A stretch of 64,000 bases of DNA from a virus. Under the pieces are notes generated by a model. The model did no database searches, was not told the DNA's origin, and was given only the letters and a program-made list of their open reading frames with translations. The stretch is taken from positions 1 to 64,000 of the IMG/VR virus record IMGVR_UViG_3300017963_005353; one strand, given 5' to 3'. Shown piece after piece: positions 25,901 through 34,128 of this stretch. Every line of letters starts with the position of its first letter. The first letter of the stretch is position 1. The position numbers and the translations under genes were made by a program.

Positions 25901-26549
25901 CACGGAGGCCGGGGCTCAACTCTATGTGACTGTGTGGTATGATGACAATCTGTGCGTGCAACGCTGGAATGTTCCTGGGATGACCCTGGGAGGCACGGCC
26001 AGCTTTGGAGGGGCAACAGCAACGGAGCTTACAAACCGCACGAAATGGGTGGCCCCCCACTGCCCACACAAACCAGGGACAAGTGACTTTGGCGATCATC
26101 TTTATATCTACGGGCGGTTTGACCACACAGGAGGCGTATCGCACCTGGCATACTCCACAGACAGCGCGGCGTCGTTTGCTCAAATCGGAAATTCTGCCTG
26201 GGGCACAGGCACGACCGCCTGGGTCGGAGCCCTGGAGACGCCGGCAGCATTGAACGTCTTGGCCTTTCTCAACAGCGTCTCGCCCGCCGAGCTTTGGGAA
26301 ACGACCGATCACGCCGCCTGGTCCAAACTGAGCAACCTGCCTTTCAACGTGGACCCGGCCGGCGTCTCCAGACATTGGGGAAGTACCGCCGATCTGTTGA
26401 TCGCCAACAGGGGGAGCACACCGGCCACCGGCACCGCAGCAGCGCAACAGGCCGACCCATACACGGGGGTTTGGACTGCGGCTGACGGGGCGAACCTGCC
26501 CAAAGCGGCTGACGGGGGCAGTGGGTTCCCGGCTATCGTCTGGGTATAA
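22989..26549 (+). CDS. Tail tip protein with sialidase/BNR-like repeats
   Basis: An 1186-residue virion protein. Residues ~1-280 are beta-rich and include an Ig/PKD-like segment (TPVSFTWTEAGDYLVSLQE). The middle (~280-640) is tail-associated. From ~640 the sequence holds Asp-box-like turns (SEDAGKNWVD, YTDDSFRTAS, STDSAASFAQI, TTDHAAWSKL) seen in sialidase/BNR propellers. A Pro-rich hinge (EPPEPERPKWDAPPTTPWTP) separates the halves. Asp-box folds in phage tips usually bind or cut glycans, so receptor recognition is inferred. Its GTG/ATG order is clean and it ends two bases before the tail fiber gene. Confidence 0.75.
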   Translation: MPELSPLRFYLIIHKPETIFAGRVNGDPTDPYMSITYDGVTTSAGPVAGQTVWFGTTAGGRERGILRLRTSSIATGTTSGTLSVAESDDVGPQIADNDHITIKEEFRLWPIYPRAVQISDVDAVMYEDWDTVWTDQTVDWRPVAVAGPPAVGWLEAGQCVLHFVGDRSFALAPGATLSTHLWTADGSAEGTSASQGTTGTPVSFTWTEAGDYLVSLQETDSNANAQTNYTRAYVIDPASPTDVAFVDFDAYNDHGDLEAGGWECSFTVRDDCSITDFPEGAQVVLVARGDLTTPTASWPNRENVLFVGYLLGNTVRQNPETGHVSFRAGTIDALMSQCTMWPVSLRDTKGPFEWMTCENLTVDRALSYLWHYRSTLSLMASIQRCSYTPELASQDFPPENLLAATRSLMEDAFGRVCSTHQSVLYHFLDHQLMLDSERASAVTRKTLSKSVWVDTVDIEERADYMWPTDIFKANGVYYPGDESKVVTFFSEAPGDAPKAYGREEGKSGLILDTQANLNTRCGRMLGQRTLRYPTMRALFFNEGSFGLAPQDVFPANVEPADNYRGLDWDPSLLVKRVNRTFDNEHGLIRVEVEFEPIATGTADGATVTMPAEPPEPERPKWDAPPTTPWTPPANPIAEAAAAADGTMGPYWTDDGGTSWAARNNGLLTTQLDFSDLIWDPWWRDKTGGHNPEQAIVIGCGGGFIAKSEDAGKNWVDMTPNLGDPPNSWGDATAPTVTDLTFVQIHGDIHNRDIFYALAEWESTGSAWRGWLLYTDDSFRTASYTALSALPSGYVPGATYTFDFPTNGQQSWAANSAWIAGAYPDPTFVYAASPCDNAVQWFQNTQIAVGADNEKRIPIYYPYRMTFTSSTIEFRRPAKALLTERGRYRLYTSPDLSTWTQVGTTQGTQGSAICETLTLNVAVTGSYVMVHHNTYGNLCVPDDAVLTSIQFVDLTIEGGVGADIRPIRMDLDTEAGAQLYVTVWYDDNLCVQRWNVPGMTLGGTASFGGATATELTNRTKWVAPHCPHKPGTSDFGDHLYIYGRFDHTGGVSHLAYSTDSAASFAQIGNSAWGTGTTAWVGALETPAALNVLAFLNSVSPAELWETTDHAAWSKLSNLPFNVDPAGVSRHWGSTADLLIANRGSTPATGTAAAQQADPYTGVWTAADGANLPKAADGGSGFPAIVWV

Positions 26550-26551
26550 TC

Positions 26552-29020
26552 ATGGCAGACTATGAGGATCTGAGAACAGCATTGCGCTGGCTCCTGTTGA
26601 GCCAGGTGGCGCCGATGCCACGCTACATGCGCGGCCTGCTCGGAAACGGGCAGGGCAAGGTCGCCGTTCCCGACCGGCCCGGGTTCTGCTACGTTCGCCC
26701 GTCGCGCTCGACCGACGACGTGATCGAGGTGTTCAACAAAGAGGTCTCAGGTGGAGATGGGACCCCGGTACTGGTGGGAGAACTGCCCTGGCAGCCCGGC
26801 CTCACCCAGATCGTGAGCGTGGATTGGGAGACCTACATACAGGTTGGTTGGGGCGATGGCTATGCTGGCGTTGCTCTCCACGGTAAGACCCACGAATGGA
26901 ACGATGGGTTTGTGGGCACAGATGCCTTCAACGTGTTCAGGCGTCAAATTGCGCCCATGCGGACCTACCCTGTGGGGAGCGGTTCGCACTCGGTCAACAT
27001 TGCTCCCTATGACTACATCTATGCTGGTTCGCCCATCTCGTGGTGCGGGCTACCCGGTCTCGACCTATCCCCGGCTGTGCCAGCAACAGGCACCGCCCGG
27101 CTCATGCTCACTTATCTGGACATGGAAAGCAATGTTGCCGGCGTGGTGACCGGTAGCATCGACGTGGATTCCGATGCCATAGAGCTTTCCCGCCCTGCCC
27201 TCCCGACTGGCACCTGGGCACCATCCGCTTACGTCAAACTCTATGGGGGGCAGCCCGGCATTTTGGAGCGGGACATTTCAGACGCCCGCCAGTTGTGGGC
27301 GGGTATGTCTGCTACGCCTTCCGGGCCGGCCGGTGGTGACTTGACCGGCTCCTATCCTAACCCGCTCGTCGTTGGATTAGATGGACAACCTATCCGCAGC
27401 ACAACACCCGCTGAAGGCTACGGCCTGATGTATACGGGGAGCGCCTGGAGCCCCATCCCATGGCCGGGCACAACCGGGCCGGCCGGCGGTGACCTGACGG
27501 GCACCTACCCCAATCCGACTGTAATAGGACTACAGACCTACCCGGTGCTCGACACTGTTCCGGCGGCGGGTTATGGTCTGATGTATACCGGTAGCATGTG
27601 GCGACCGATTCCCTGGCCGAGCGGTGGAGGGAGCCCCACAGGGCCAGCCGGGGGCGATCTGACGGGCACCTACCCCAATCCGCTTGTGGTGGGACTGTAC
27701 GACCGGGAACTCTCGGCGGTTGCTCCCGGTGATGGGGATGCCTACATTTTCGATATAGGCACCAGTCTATGGACACCTGGCGACCACGGTGACCTGGGCG
27801 GCCTGGCAGATGACGACCACGCACAATACCTGCTCGTAGATGGTACACGGGCCATGACCGGGGAATTGGAAGCGGATCTCGGGATCTCCATACCCACGGG
27901 GCAAGACCTCTGGCTCAACGATGGTGAGGATACGGGTATCGCGTGCCCTTCCCCGTATAACGACCGATTGCGCCTCACGATGGGCGGCAGCGGTATCGTG
28001 GATTTCTACGTCACCGGCTCCTATTTGCATGAGCACCTGCTGACCAACAGCGGCGGTTGGCAGTTGCGCGGTTATGATGCAGGCGGCAGCACGAAGCTCA
28101 TGATTTTGGCACTTCCTGATACTACTGTCCAGCTTCATTATGACGGGGCAACCAGGCTCAACACGTCTGCCGATGGCCTCCTGCTCCCGGCGACGACACG
28201 AATCGATTTCAACAGCAGCGACGATAGCATCCGGGCGAGCGCCGCCGGTCAGTTGGATTTCGAGATCGCCGGCACGGACGTGGGATATTTTGAGGCAGAC
28301 GGGCTCAACATCGAGGGTCGAATACTCAAGACCGTCTGGTTTTTCCCAGGTCTGACGAGTGAATATGTAACCGGGCAATATTTCAACGATAACGATGCCT
28401 CTTACCCTGCCGGCTGGACAGAGGATGATGCCGCAGCCGCAACCAACACCAACACATATTATGGATTCTGGTATTTGCGTGGGACATCGTCTGAAACGAG
28501 TTGGCAGTATAGCTATGATACGAGCTTTGATCTGGAGAACGATGCAGGGGCCAATGATTGGACTGCGTGGCTGTTTGGCCCGATTTTTTGGCAGGATGGG
28601 CAATATGGTGCCGACCTCGATTACCTGTTTGGCGTGTATGGTTCGACGGGCGGCGTCATGGACATCAACACATACAACCGTGTCCGGCTACATTGGGACA
28701 GCGGCACGAGCGTGTGGCAAATCCAAGGGGAGACACGGGCCGGGGCAACGGACAGCGAAACAGCCTCAGGTTATAGCACTTTCACTTTCTTGTTGCATCA
28801 GCCTATCTGGATAATAATGGTCATCCGGAACAACGCGGGGAGTAAGACGTGCAGGAACTATATCCAGACCGCCCCATTTGAGTACGTTGGCACCATCATG
28901 AGCAACGTGAATGAATCAACGACGTGGGGCAACCTGCACCTCATGTTGGAGATGGATCGTGGTGCGGGTATCAACAACACCCTGTATATCGGCATGTGGG
29001 ACAGCTTCGATATGTCGTAA
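26552..29020 (+). CDS. Tail fiber protein
   Basis: An 822-residue fiber. Residues ~259-400 contain three copies of a GPAGGDLTGxYPNP repeat, a motif widespread in phage fibers. DDHAQYLLVDGTRAMTG follows (~420), also a known fiber element. The C-terminal ~220 residues are aromatic and beta-rich and look like a carbohydrate-binding or lectin-type head. No intramolecular chaperone or endosialidase motif was recognised. It follows the tip gene by two bases and is the last large structural gene. Confidence 0.88.
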   Translation: MADYEDLRTALRWLLLSQVAPMPRYMRGLLGNGQGKVAVPDRPGFCYVRPSRSTDDVIEVFNKEVSGGDGTPVLVGELPWQPGLTQIVSVDWETYIQVGWGDGYAGVALHGKTHEWNDGFVGTDAFNVFRRQIAPMRTYPVGSGSHSVNIAPYDYIYAGSPISWCGLPGLDLSPAVPATGTARLMLTYLDMESNVAGVVTGSIDVDSDAIELSRPALPTGTWAPSAYVKLYGGQPGILERDISDARQLWAGMSATPSGPAGGDLTGSYPNPLVVGLDGQPIRSTTPAEGYGLMYTGSAWSPIPWPGTTGPAGGDLTGTYPNPTVIGLQTYPVLDTVPAAGYGLMYTGSMWRPIPWPSGGGSPTGPAGGDLTGTYPNPLVVGLYDRELSAVAPGDGDAYIFDIGTSLWTPGDHGDLGGLADDDHAQYLLVDGTRAMTGELEADLGISIPTGQDLWLNDGEDTGIACPSPYNDRLRLTMGGSGIVDFYVTGSYLHEHLLTNSGGWQLRGYDAGGSTKLMILALPDTTVQLHYDGATRLNTSADGLLLPATTRIDFNSSDDSIRASAAGQLDFEIAGTDVGYFEADGLNIEGRILKTVWFFPGLTSEYVTGQYFNDNDASYPAGWTEDDAAAATNTNTYYGFWYLRGTSSETSWQYSYDTSFDLENDAGANDWTAWLFGPIFWQDGQYGADLDYLFGVYGSTGGVMDINTYNRVRLHWDSGTSVWQIQGETRAGATDSETASGYSTFTFLLHQPIWIIMVIRNNAGSKTCRNYIQTAPFEYVGTIMSNVNESTTWGNLHLMLEMDRGAGINNTLYIGMWDSFDMS
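27328..27700 (+). repeat. Three tandem fiber repeats
   Basis: Three related units begin near 27328, 27476 and 27641. Each encodes GPAGGDLTG(S/T)YPNP followed by a V(V/I)GL and, in the first two, an AxGYGLMYTGSxW(S/R)PIPWP tail. Spacing is about 150-165 bp. Nucleotide conservation suggests recombination-prone repeats that could vary in copy number. Confidence 0.8.
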
Positions 29021-29034
29021 AGGAGAAAAAGGCA

Positions 29035-29430
29035 ATGAGAGCGACTATAACGCTCAAAGACCTTGAAACCATCTCAGGGGCACTGAACCGGTTGGCAGCG
29101 AAGGAACTGCCCATCCGGTTGGCCTTCAAGGTGTCCATGCTCATGAAAGCCTTCGGGCCGGGCATCCAGGCTTTCCAGGAGGCGCACACGGAACTGGTCA
29201 GCCGGTTCGCCACGCGCAAGCACAACCAGTTGATCGTCGAAACGCCAAACATCCCGTTTTTCAACGCCGAGCGCAGTGCACTCTATGCAACCGAAACCAC
29301 CGTCAAATTTGATCCCCTGCCCCTGGACGACCTGGTGGACAGCGGGATCACCATCTCGGCGATTGATTTGGGAGCCCTTGAGATGCTCTTGTCCACAGGG
29401 GAAGAAAAAAAGAAAGAGGCCGATGCCTGA
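29035..29430 (+). CDS. Hypothetical protein after tail fiber
   Basis: A 131-residue helical protein. AAAGGAG lies before the ATG at 29035. The N-terminal half resembles a helical bundle (TISGALNRLAAKELPIRLAF), and the C-terminus ends in a charged EEKKKEADA tail. Similar-sized proteins occur near phage tail or holin genes, but no family is recognised here. Confidence 0.6.
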   Translation: MRATITLKDLETISGALNRLAAKELPIRLAFKVSMLMKAFGPGIQAFQEAHTELVSRFATRKHNQLIVETPNIPFFNAERSALYATETTVKFDPLPLDDLVDSGITISAIDLGALEMLLSTGEEKKKEADA

Positions 29431-29983
29431 TTCAATCCTGGAGTTTCTGTCCAAAAACGGGCTCAACCTGCTGACCCTGGCACTGGTCCTGGTTTCGCTG
29501 TTCAAAGACCAGATCCGGTCATTTGTACAGTCACGTCTCGACCTGGCGACCAAGCAAAAGGAGCAAGAAGCGTCTGTGGAGGCCAAGGCATGGCAGCGCG
29601 TGTTTCAAAACGGGATGAAGGCAGACGGGTACGTCGAGCGGTTATTGCTCCAGCAAGAGCACCACATGGCGCAAATGAGGGAGCGGGATACCCACATCGA
29701 ACGATTGGCGACCATCACCGTGGAAGCGGTGCGAGACTCGGTTTCCGTGATGGACAGTGCCATGCAACAGCAGCAGGCGTCGAACCAGGCCATGATGACT
29801 ATGTTGGCACAGTTCGAGGAAACCTTGATCTCCCTGCGGGAGCATACCGCCGCCATGGGGGTCGTGGTCAGCCTGTACTTGCACGACCGACAGGGCGTCA
29901 CCTGGGACGAGCTTTTGGCAGCGGTAAGAAAAGACGAGACGATTGACCAAGGGGAAATCCCACAAACGGACAAGGAGGCATGA
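29423..29983 (+). CDS. Membrane-anchored coiled-coil protein
   Basis: A 186-residue protein overlapping its neighbour by 8 bp. One membrane segment near the N-terminus (LNLLTLALVLVSLF) is followed by a long coiled coil (residues ~45-150, rich in Gln and Glu). This architecture occurs among holin partners, spanins and exclusion proteins. There is no lipobox. The role in lysis is a guess from position after the fiber. Confidence 0.55.
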   Translation: MPDSILEFLSKNGLNLLTLALVLVSLFKDQIRSFVQSRLDLATKQKEQEASVEAKAWQRVFQNGMKADGYVERLLLQQEHHMAQMRERDTHIERLATITVEAVRDSVSVMDSAMQQQQASNQAMMTMLAQFEETLISLREHTAAMGVVVSLYLHDRQGVTWDELLAAVRKDETIDQGEIPQTDKEA

Positions 29984-29986
29984 CAA

Positions 29987-30505
29987 ATGTTGCAAACGTG
30001 GTTGGACCAATTGTTGAACAGTCCATTCGGACCCATCGCCGTCACCCTGGGTATCGGCGGGCTCCTGATCCTGCTGGCTTATGGCGTCTATCAGTTCAAC
30101 CTCTACCTGATCAGGAAGGGGACGCACCCGGCCATCGTGGAGGCGCTGAACAAGGCCATTGCCCTGGCGTGGCAGGCGAGCGAGCGGGCCATCGACGGCG
30201 GCATGGACCGGCTGCATGGGCTGGACAAAAAGAAAATCGCGGACAGCCTATACGACACGGGTGGGGATCTTCTGATGCATCTCCAACTAAAGTTCTTGCC
30301 CATCGCCATCGACCTGCGGCGGTTCATCACCCGCGAGCAGTGGGCGGAGTTCGTGCAGGCGCGGTTCGACGACATGACGGGCGAGCTCCAGGAGATCCTC
30401 GACCGGATGGAAGAGGAGGGGCCGCCCTGGGCGGAAGAGATCGCCATCGCCCATTCTGTGCCGCGCCCGTCAGGGGGCTCTCTACCTGGGCCATGGAACC
30501 AATGA
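29987..30505 (+). CDS. Single-span membrane protein, holin-like candidate
   Basis: A 172-residue protein with an N-terminal transmembrane segment (GPIAVTLGIGGLLILLAYGV) and a long cytosolic helical part (DKKKIADSLYDTGGDLL). It follows the previous membrane protein closely. A holin or holin regulator is possible, but no family signature is seen. The C-terminus is Pro/Gly-rich (HSVPRPSGGSLPGPWNQ). Confidence 0.55.
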   Translation: MLQTWLDQLLNSPFGPIAVTLGIGGLLILLAYGVYQFNLYLIRKGTHPAIVEALNKAIALAWQASERAIDGGMDRLHGLDKKKIADSLYDTGGDLLMHLQLKFLPIAIDLRRFITREQWAEFVQARFDDMTGELQEILDRMEEEGPPWAEEIAIAHSVPRPSGGSLPGPWNQ

Positions 30506-30891
30506 GGGTCGCCGCATCCGAGCAAGTTTTCGAGACGGCAAACCTAATATGGCTCGACGTGCACGGGGGCCTGATGTTCATGGTCCACGAGTATGGCACG
30601 TGGATTGGCTGCCCGGACAGATGGGCGGGACAGGCGTATGACCCGATCCAGGTGGGAGAGGGCCGATCGGCTGTGGTGCGCGGCTTTGGCTACCTTTTCC
30701 ACCTGGCACGGGATGGGCGGTCGATCGTCTCGCTGGGGCAAACTGGGCAGCCGATCTCAAAAGAGCAGGGATACAAGGCAGGCGTTGAAGAGCACGACGA
30801 TGGTTGGACCATGACAGACAGCTATGGGCGGGTGCTGGAGCTTAGGGTCAAACAGGGCGTTGCCCTGTGGAGCGCCTCTCACTGGCCTTAG
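30502..30891 (+). CDS. Hypothetical protein
   Basis: A 129-residue protein starting at an ATG that overlaps the previous stop (ATGA); an in-frame ATG at 30493 is possible. It is beta-rich and Trp/Gly-rich (YGTWIGCPDRWAGQAYD, DGRSIVSLGQTGQPI). No motif recognised. It is the last gene before the nucleotide-sugar genes. Confidence 0.6.
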   Translation: MRVAASEQVFETANLIWLDVHGGLMFMVHEYGTWIGCPDRWAGQAYDPIQVGEGRSAVVRGFGYLFHLARDGRSIVSLGQTGQPISKEQGYKAGVEEHDDGWTMTDSYGRVLELRVKQGVALWSASHWP

Positions 30892-30944
30892 AACGGAACC
30901 GCCCTGCGGCCCTGACAACAAACGACACTAAAGGAGGTGCAACT

Positions 30945-32204
30945 GTGGAAGATCCAAGAATCTCTGTTATTGGCCTGGGCAAGTTGGGCACGCCCATGGC
31001 CGTGGCAATGGCGGCGCGGGGGTATACCGTCATTGGCACCGACAAAAACCCCCAGACGGTAGCAGCGTTCAAGGGAGGCTGGCTGCCACGGTCCCCAAAG
31101 GAGGAGCCCGGCCTGGCCGAGGCCCTGGCAGCGGCCAACGGACGATTGGCCGTCACGGACAGCACGGCTGACGCCGTGGCGAACACCGATGTAACGTTCA
31201 TCATCGTGCCCACACCGAGCGGGGACGATGGCACGTTCGTCAACGATTACGTTCTGGCGGCCTGCTGCGGGGTGGCCCAGGGCATGGCCCGCAAAGACGC
31301 TTGGCACTTGGTCGTGCTCACGTCCACGGTCATGCCCGGCTCTGCCCCACTCATCATACAGGCTTTGGAGCAAACCGGTCTCAAGCAGGGCGAGCACTTT
31401 GGCTACTGCTACTCCCCTCTGTTCATCGCCCTGGGCAACGTGCTAAACGGGTTTCTGCAACCCGACATGATCCTGGTCGGTGCGGCCAGCCCGCTTGCCG
31501 GCGCCGAGCTCTCGGAGCTATACCGTGGCATATGTAAGGACTGCCCCCCCATAGTGTTGACAGACCCACTAACGGCCGAGTTTGCCAAGCTCTTGCTCAA
31601 CTCCTTCCTGACCACAAAGATCACCTTTGCCAACTACATCGGCTGGATCGCCCATGAGACAGGAGCAAAGGCAGCAGACATCACCAGGCTGATCGGGCTC
31701 GACAGTCGTGTGAGCCCGAAGTTTTTCTCCCATGGGCCGCCCTTTGGCGGTCCCTGCTTTCCCCGCGACAACGTGGCCCTGGCAGCCTACCTGGGAGAGC
31801 ACGACCTCTCCAACTGCTTTCCCCTGTGTGTGGACGATTTGAACTTTGAGGGCGCAATGCGGCTGGCGAATGTGGTAGAGGAGCACTCAGGGCGAGATGG
31901 AACCGTCGCCATCCTGGGCATGAGCTACAAGACCGGCTCCCCGGTGATGAACGATTCTCCATCACTCATCGTCCAGGAGTTCTTGGACGTCAGGGGGATC
32001 AACGTGGTCACGACCGACCCGTGGTTGGATGGCCCATCCCCGGAGGAGGCCATACAGGGGGCGGACGTGGTGCTGGTCATGCACAGGGACGAGCGGTACA
32101 CACGGCTGCCGTTCGAACCCGGGCAGGTCATCGTTGACCCATGGAACCAGTTTGAGTACCAGCCCCCAGGCACCCACCTGGTCAAGATTGGAGGCGGCCC
32201 GTGA
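30945..32204 (+). CDS. Nucleotide-sugar dehydrogenase (UDP-glucose/GDP-mannose type)
   Basis: A 419-residue NAD-dependent 6-dehydrogenase. The GTG at 30945 has a very strong AAGGAGGTG at 30931-30939. Features are ISVIGLGKLGTPMAVAMAARG (N-terminal NAD site), a central helical domain with AEFAKLLLNSFLTTKITFAN, and the catalytic Cys271 in FGGPCFPRDN. A C-terminal domain follows (AILGMSYKTGSPVMNDSPS). It oxidises the C6 hydroxyl of a nucleotide sugar to the acid. Substrate is not fixed by these motifs; the neighbour being a GDP-mannose epimerase makes GDP-mannose attractive. Confidence 0.9.
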   Translation: MEDPRISVIGLGKLGTPMAVAMAARGYTVIGTDKNPQTVAAFKGGWLPRSPKEEPGLAEALAAANGRLAVTDSTADAVANTDVTFIIVPTPSGDDGTFVNDYVLAACCGVAQGMARKDAWHLVVLTSTVMPGSAPLIIQALEQTGLKQGEHFGYCYSPLFIALGNVLNGFLQPDMILVGAASPLAGAELSELYRGICKDCPPIVLTDPLTAEFAKLLLNSFLTTKITFANYIGWIAHETGAKAADITRLIGLDSRVSPKFFSHGPPFGGPCFPRDNVALAAYLGEHDLSNCFPLCVDDLNFEGAMRLANVVEEHSGRDGTVAILGMSYKTGSPVMNDSPSLIVQEFLDVRGINVVTTDPWLDGPSPEEAIQGADVVLVMHRDERYTRLPFEPGQVIVDPWNQFEYQPPGTHLVKIGGGP

Positions 32205-33184
32205 AAACCAAAGTTCTCGTCACCGGTGCAGGTGGATTTATTGGGTCCCACCTGGTCCGAAGGCTCAAGCGTGCAGGGTTTTGGGTGCGCGGGGTAGACC
32301 TGAAAAAGCCGCAGTGGTCGGTCTCGCTGGCCGACGATTTTTGGGTTGCCGACCTGCGCGACCCGGGCGTCGCCATGCGGGCGTTCAGTGGTATGCAGGA
32401 TGCCTACTGCCTGGCGGCGGACATGGGGGGCATGGGGTTCATCAGCACGAACCATTGTACCGTTCTTCGGCACAATGCCCTGATCAACGTCAACTCCGCT
32501 GCGGCTGCTGCCGGGACCGGCCTGGCCCGGATGTTCTACTCCAGTTCCGCTTGTGTGTACCCTGAGTGCCTGCAAATGGAGACGGGGATCGTCGGCCTTA
32601 GGGAGTGTGATGCCTGGAAAGGGCGACCGGATACCGCCTATGGCGTGGAGAAGCTGTTTGGCGAGGAGGTCTTTCGCCGGTTGGCCGGCGAGCATGGCGT
32701 AGACGTTCGGATCGCCCGGTTCCACAACATCTATGGCCCACAGGGTAGCTGGAACGATGGGCGGGAAAAACTGCCTGCCGCTGCCTGTCGCAAGGTGGCC
32801 CTGGCGAAACTGAGCGGGAATCACACTGTAGAGGTCTGGGGCGACGGGCAGGCCACCAGGAGCTTTTGCTACATCGACGACTGCCTGGACATGGTGCTCG
32901 GGCTCATGGATTCCGACCACGACCAACCGATCAACGTAGGCTCTGACCGGGAGGTGAGCGTAGACGACATGTACCATATCGCCGCGCTTGCTGCCGGTAT
33001 CGAGGTGGAGCTCAGGCATGTGGAAGGACCACAGGGGGTCCGGGGACGTAACGCTGACCTGGCCCTGGCCCGAAAGATCCTAAAATGGAATGGGGGCACT
33101 CCCCTCGAGGATGGCATGGCCCAGACTTACCGGTGGATCGAGGCACAGGTCAGGGCATGGAAAGGGGGAGGAGAGGGGTGTTAG
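32201..33184 (+). CDS. GDP-mannose 3,5-epimerase
   Basis: A 327-residue extended SDR with the full GDP-mannose 3,5-epimerase signature. Visible are VTGAGGFIGSHL at the start, LAADMGGMGFISTNH, SSSACVYPE with catalytic Cys118, AYGVEK with Tyr147/Lys151, HNIYGP, GREKLPAAACRK with catalytic Lys190, and GVRGRN. These match the residues described for the plant enzyme. It turns GDP-D-mannose into GDP-L-galactose or GDP-L-gulose. The GTG start overlaps the dehydrogenase stop by 4 bp, so the two act together. This enzyme is best known from plants and is unusual in a phage. Confidence 0.92.
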   Translation: MKTKVLVTGAGGFIGSHLVRRLKRAGFWVRGVDLKKPQWSVSLADDFWVADLRDPGVAMRAFSGMQDAYCLAADMGGMGFISTNHCTVLRHNALINVNSAAAAAGTGLARMFYSSSACVYPECLQMETGIVGLRECDAWKGRPDTAYGVEKLFGEEVFRRLAGEHGVDVRIARFHNIYGPQGSWNDGREKLPAAACRKVALAKLSGNHTVEVWGDGQATRSFCYIDDCLDMVLGLMDSDHDQPINVGSDREVSVDDMYHIAALAAGIEVELRHVEGPQGVRGRNADLALARKILKWNGGTPLEDGMAQTYRWIEAQVRAWKGGGEGC

Positions 33185-33197
33185 ACACCAACTAAAA

Positions 33198-33216
33198 GTT
33201 AGAAATGGTTAGAAAT
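33198..33216 (+). repeat. Short direct repeat upstream of promoter
   Basis: GTTAGAAAT occurs twice with one base between (33198-33206 and 33208-33216), a 10-bp helical period, about 25 bases upstream of the -35 at 33240. It could be an activator or repressor site; no protein is known to bind it. Confidence 0.4.
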
Positions 33217-33225
33217 TGTCCCATT

Positions 33226-33256
33226 CTGCCCTGTTTGTCTTGACAAAACGGGGCAG
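33226..33256 (+). other. Hairpin with promoter -35 in its loop
   Basis: Arms 33226-33236 and 33246-33256 form an 11-bp stem with one G-T pair; the 9-base loop contains the TTGACA at 33240-33245. In RNA reading from the epimerase gene this would be a stem, possibly a weak terminator. In DNA it could be an operator over the promoter. Confidence 0.5.
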
Positions 33257-33268
33257 TTATGTTATACT
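33240..33268 (+). promoter_or_regulatory. Sigma-70-type promoter, plus strand
   Basis: TTGACA (33240-33245) and TATACT (33263-33268), 17-base spacing, TGT before the -10. It would drive the genes at 33307 and 33889. Confidence 0.8.
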
Positions 33269-33306
33269 GTAGTTGTGGACAGAATCACCGTTTGAGGAGA
33301 CCAGAC

Positions 33307-33882
33307 ATGACCAGAGAAGAGACACAAAGCAACAACATCCTTTCCGCATTGATCTTGGCAGTATCCAGAGGCTCCGGGCATTGGCGGGATCGCCAGCCCT
33401 TCCAGGCGTTCAAGCTCTTTAGCTCTGGAAAGTTTGAGCAAGTGGACGAGGCCAATTTCGACGCCGCCATTGAGTTCATGCGCGAGCGCCGGTTCCAGCC
33501 TTTTGGTTTCTGGATTCATGGAGGCCCGGCCATCGCCTTCTCTGTCGGGGCCAACGCCGTGGTTCAAGCCTGGCGCAAGGCGCATGGCGACGACCCGATC
33601 ATGGCCGCCCCGCTCGCCTTCCATAGGCGCGACTGGTGGGAGGCCAAAAGGGGCCGGTCGGGATATGTCGGCACCAGCGCGATCGTGGTCGGGAATTGGG
33701 TGATCGCACCGACCAGGACCGGGGCAGAGATCGCCCGGCTGAGAAGCCAGTATCCCGGTTACGCCGGCGACCTGGCGCTCGTTCCTCTCTATGTCATCAG
33801 GCGCGAGCACGACGAGCGATGCGAGCGGGAGATCCGGGCCGGTGGGCGGGGCGCACTTGCCTGGGCCAGCACCAGAGGATGA
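33307..33882 (+). CDS. Hypothetical protein with own promoter
   Basis: A 191-residue protein; GAGGA lies before the ATG at 33307. Contains FQAFKLFSSGKF, a Trp/Phe-rich middle (FGFWIHGGPAIAFSVGANAV) and a basic end (RREHDERCEREIRAGGRG). No family recognised. It directly follows a strong promoter and lies at the junction between the plus- and minus-strand blocks, a typical place for early or accessory genes. Confidence 0.65.
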   Translation: MTREETQSNNILSALILAVSRGSGHWRDRQPFQAFKLFSSGKFEQVDEANFDAAIEFMRERRFQPFGFWIHGGPAIAFSVGANAVVQAWRKAHGDDPIMAAPLAFHRRDWWEAKRGRSGYVGTSAIVVGNWVIAPTRTGAEIARLRSQYPGYAGDLALVPLYVIRREHDERCEREIRAGGRGALAWASTRG

Positions 33883-33888
33883 CAGACA

Positions 33889-34074
33889 ATGACCAGGAGA
33901 GCCGTGAGGATCAGGTGGCAAATGGGACCGGAGGACTATGGGTCCCTCGCCAATCAGGTCGTGACCAACATCCACATTGATGACCAGGGGTACGCCTTTG
34001 GCTCGTGGAACGGTCGCCTTGTGGGGGCCTACCACGTGGACAGCTTTGTGTGGTACGTGATCGACTGGCTGTAG
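33889..34074 (+). CDS. Small hypothetical protein
   Basis: A 61-residue protein starting seven bases after the previous stop. It is aromatic and beta-like (DDQGYAFGSWNGRLVGAYHV). Its stop codon lies directly beside the A-tract that, on the other strand, is the U-run of a terminator. No family recognised. Confidence 0.55.
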   Translation: MTRRAVRIRWQMGPEDYGSLANQVVTNIHIDDQGYAFGSWNGRLVGAYHVDSFVWYVIDWL

Positions 34075-34128
34075 AAAAAAACAGAGCCGGCGCATCGGGA
34101 GTATCAACTCACCCCCTTGGCCGGCTCT
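34075..34128 (-). terminator. Intrinsic terminator, minus strand
   Basis: A 9-bp GC-rich stem (34120-34128 with 34083-34091), large structured loop, then a run of U (A-tract at 34075-34081 on the plus strand). It ends minus-strand transcription between the plus-strand gene at 33889 and the minus-strand gene at 34167. Confidence 0.75.
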
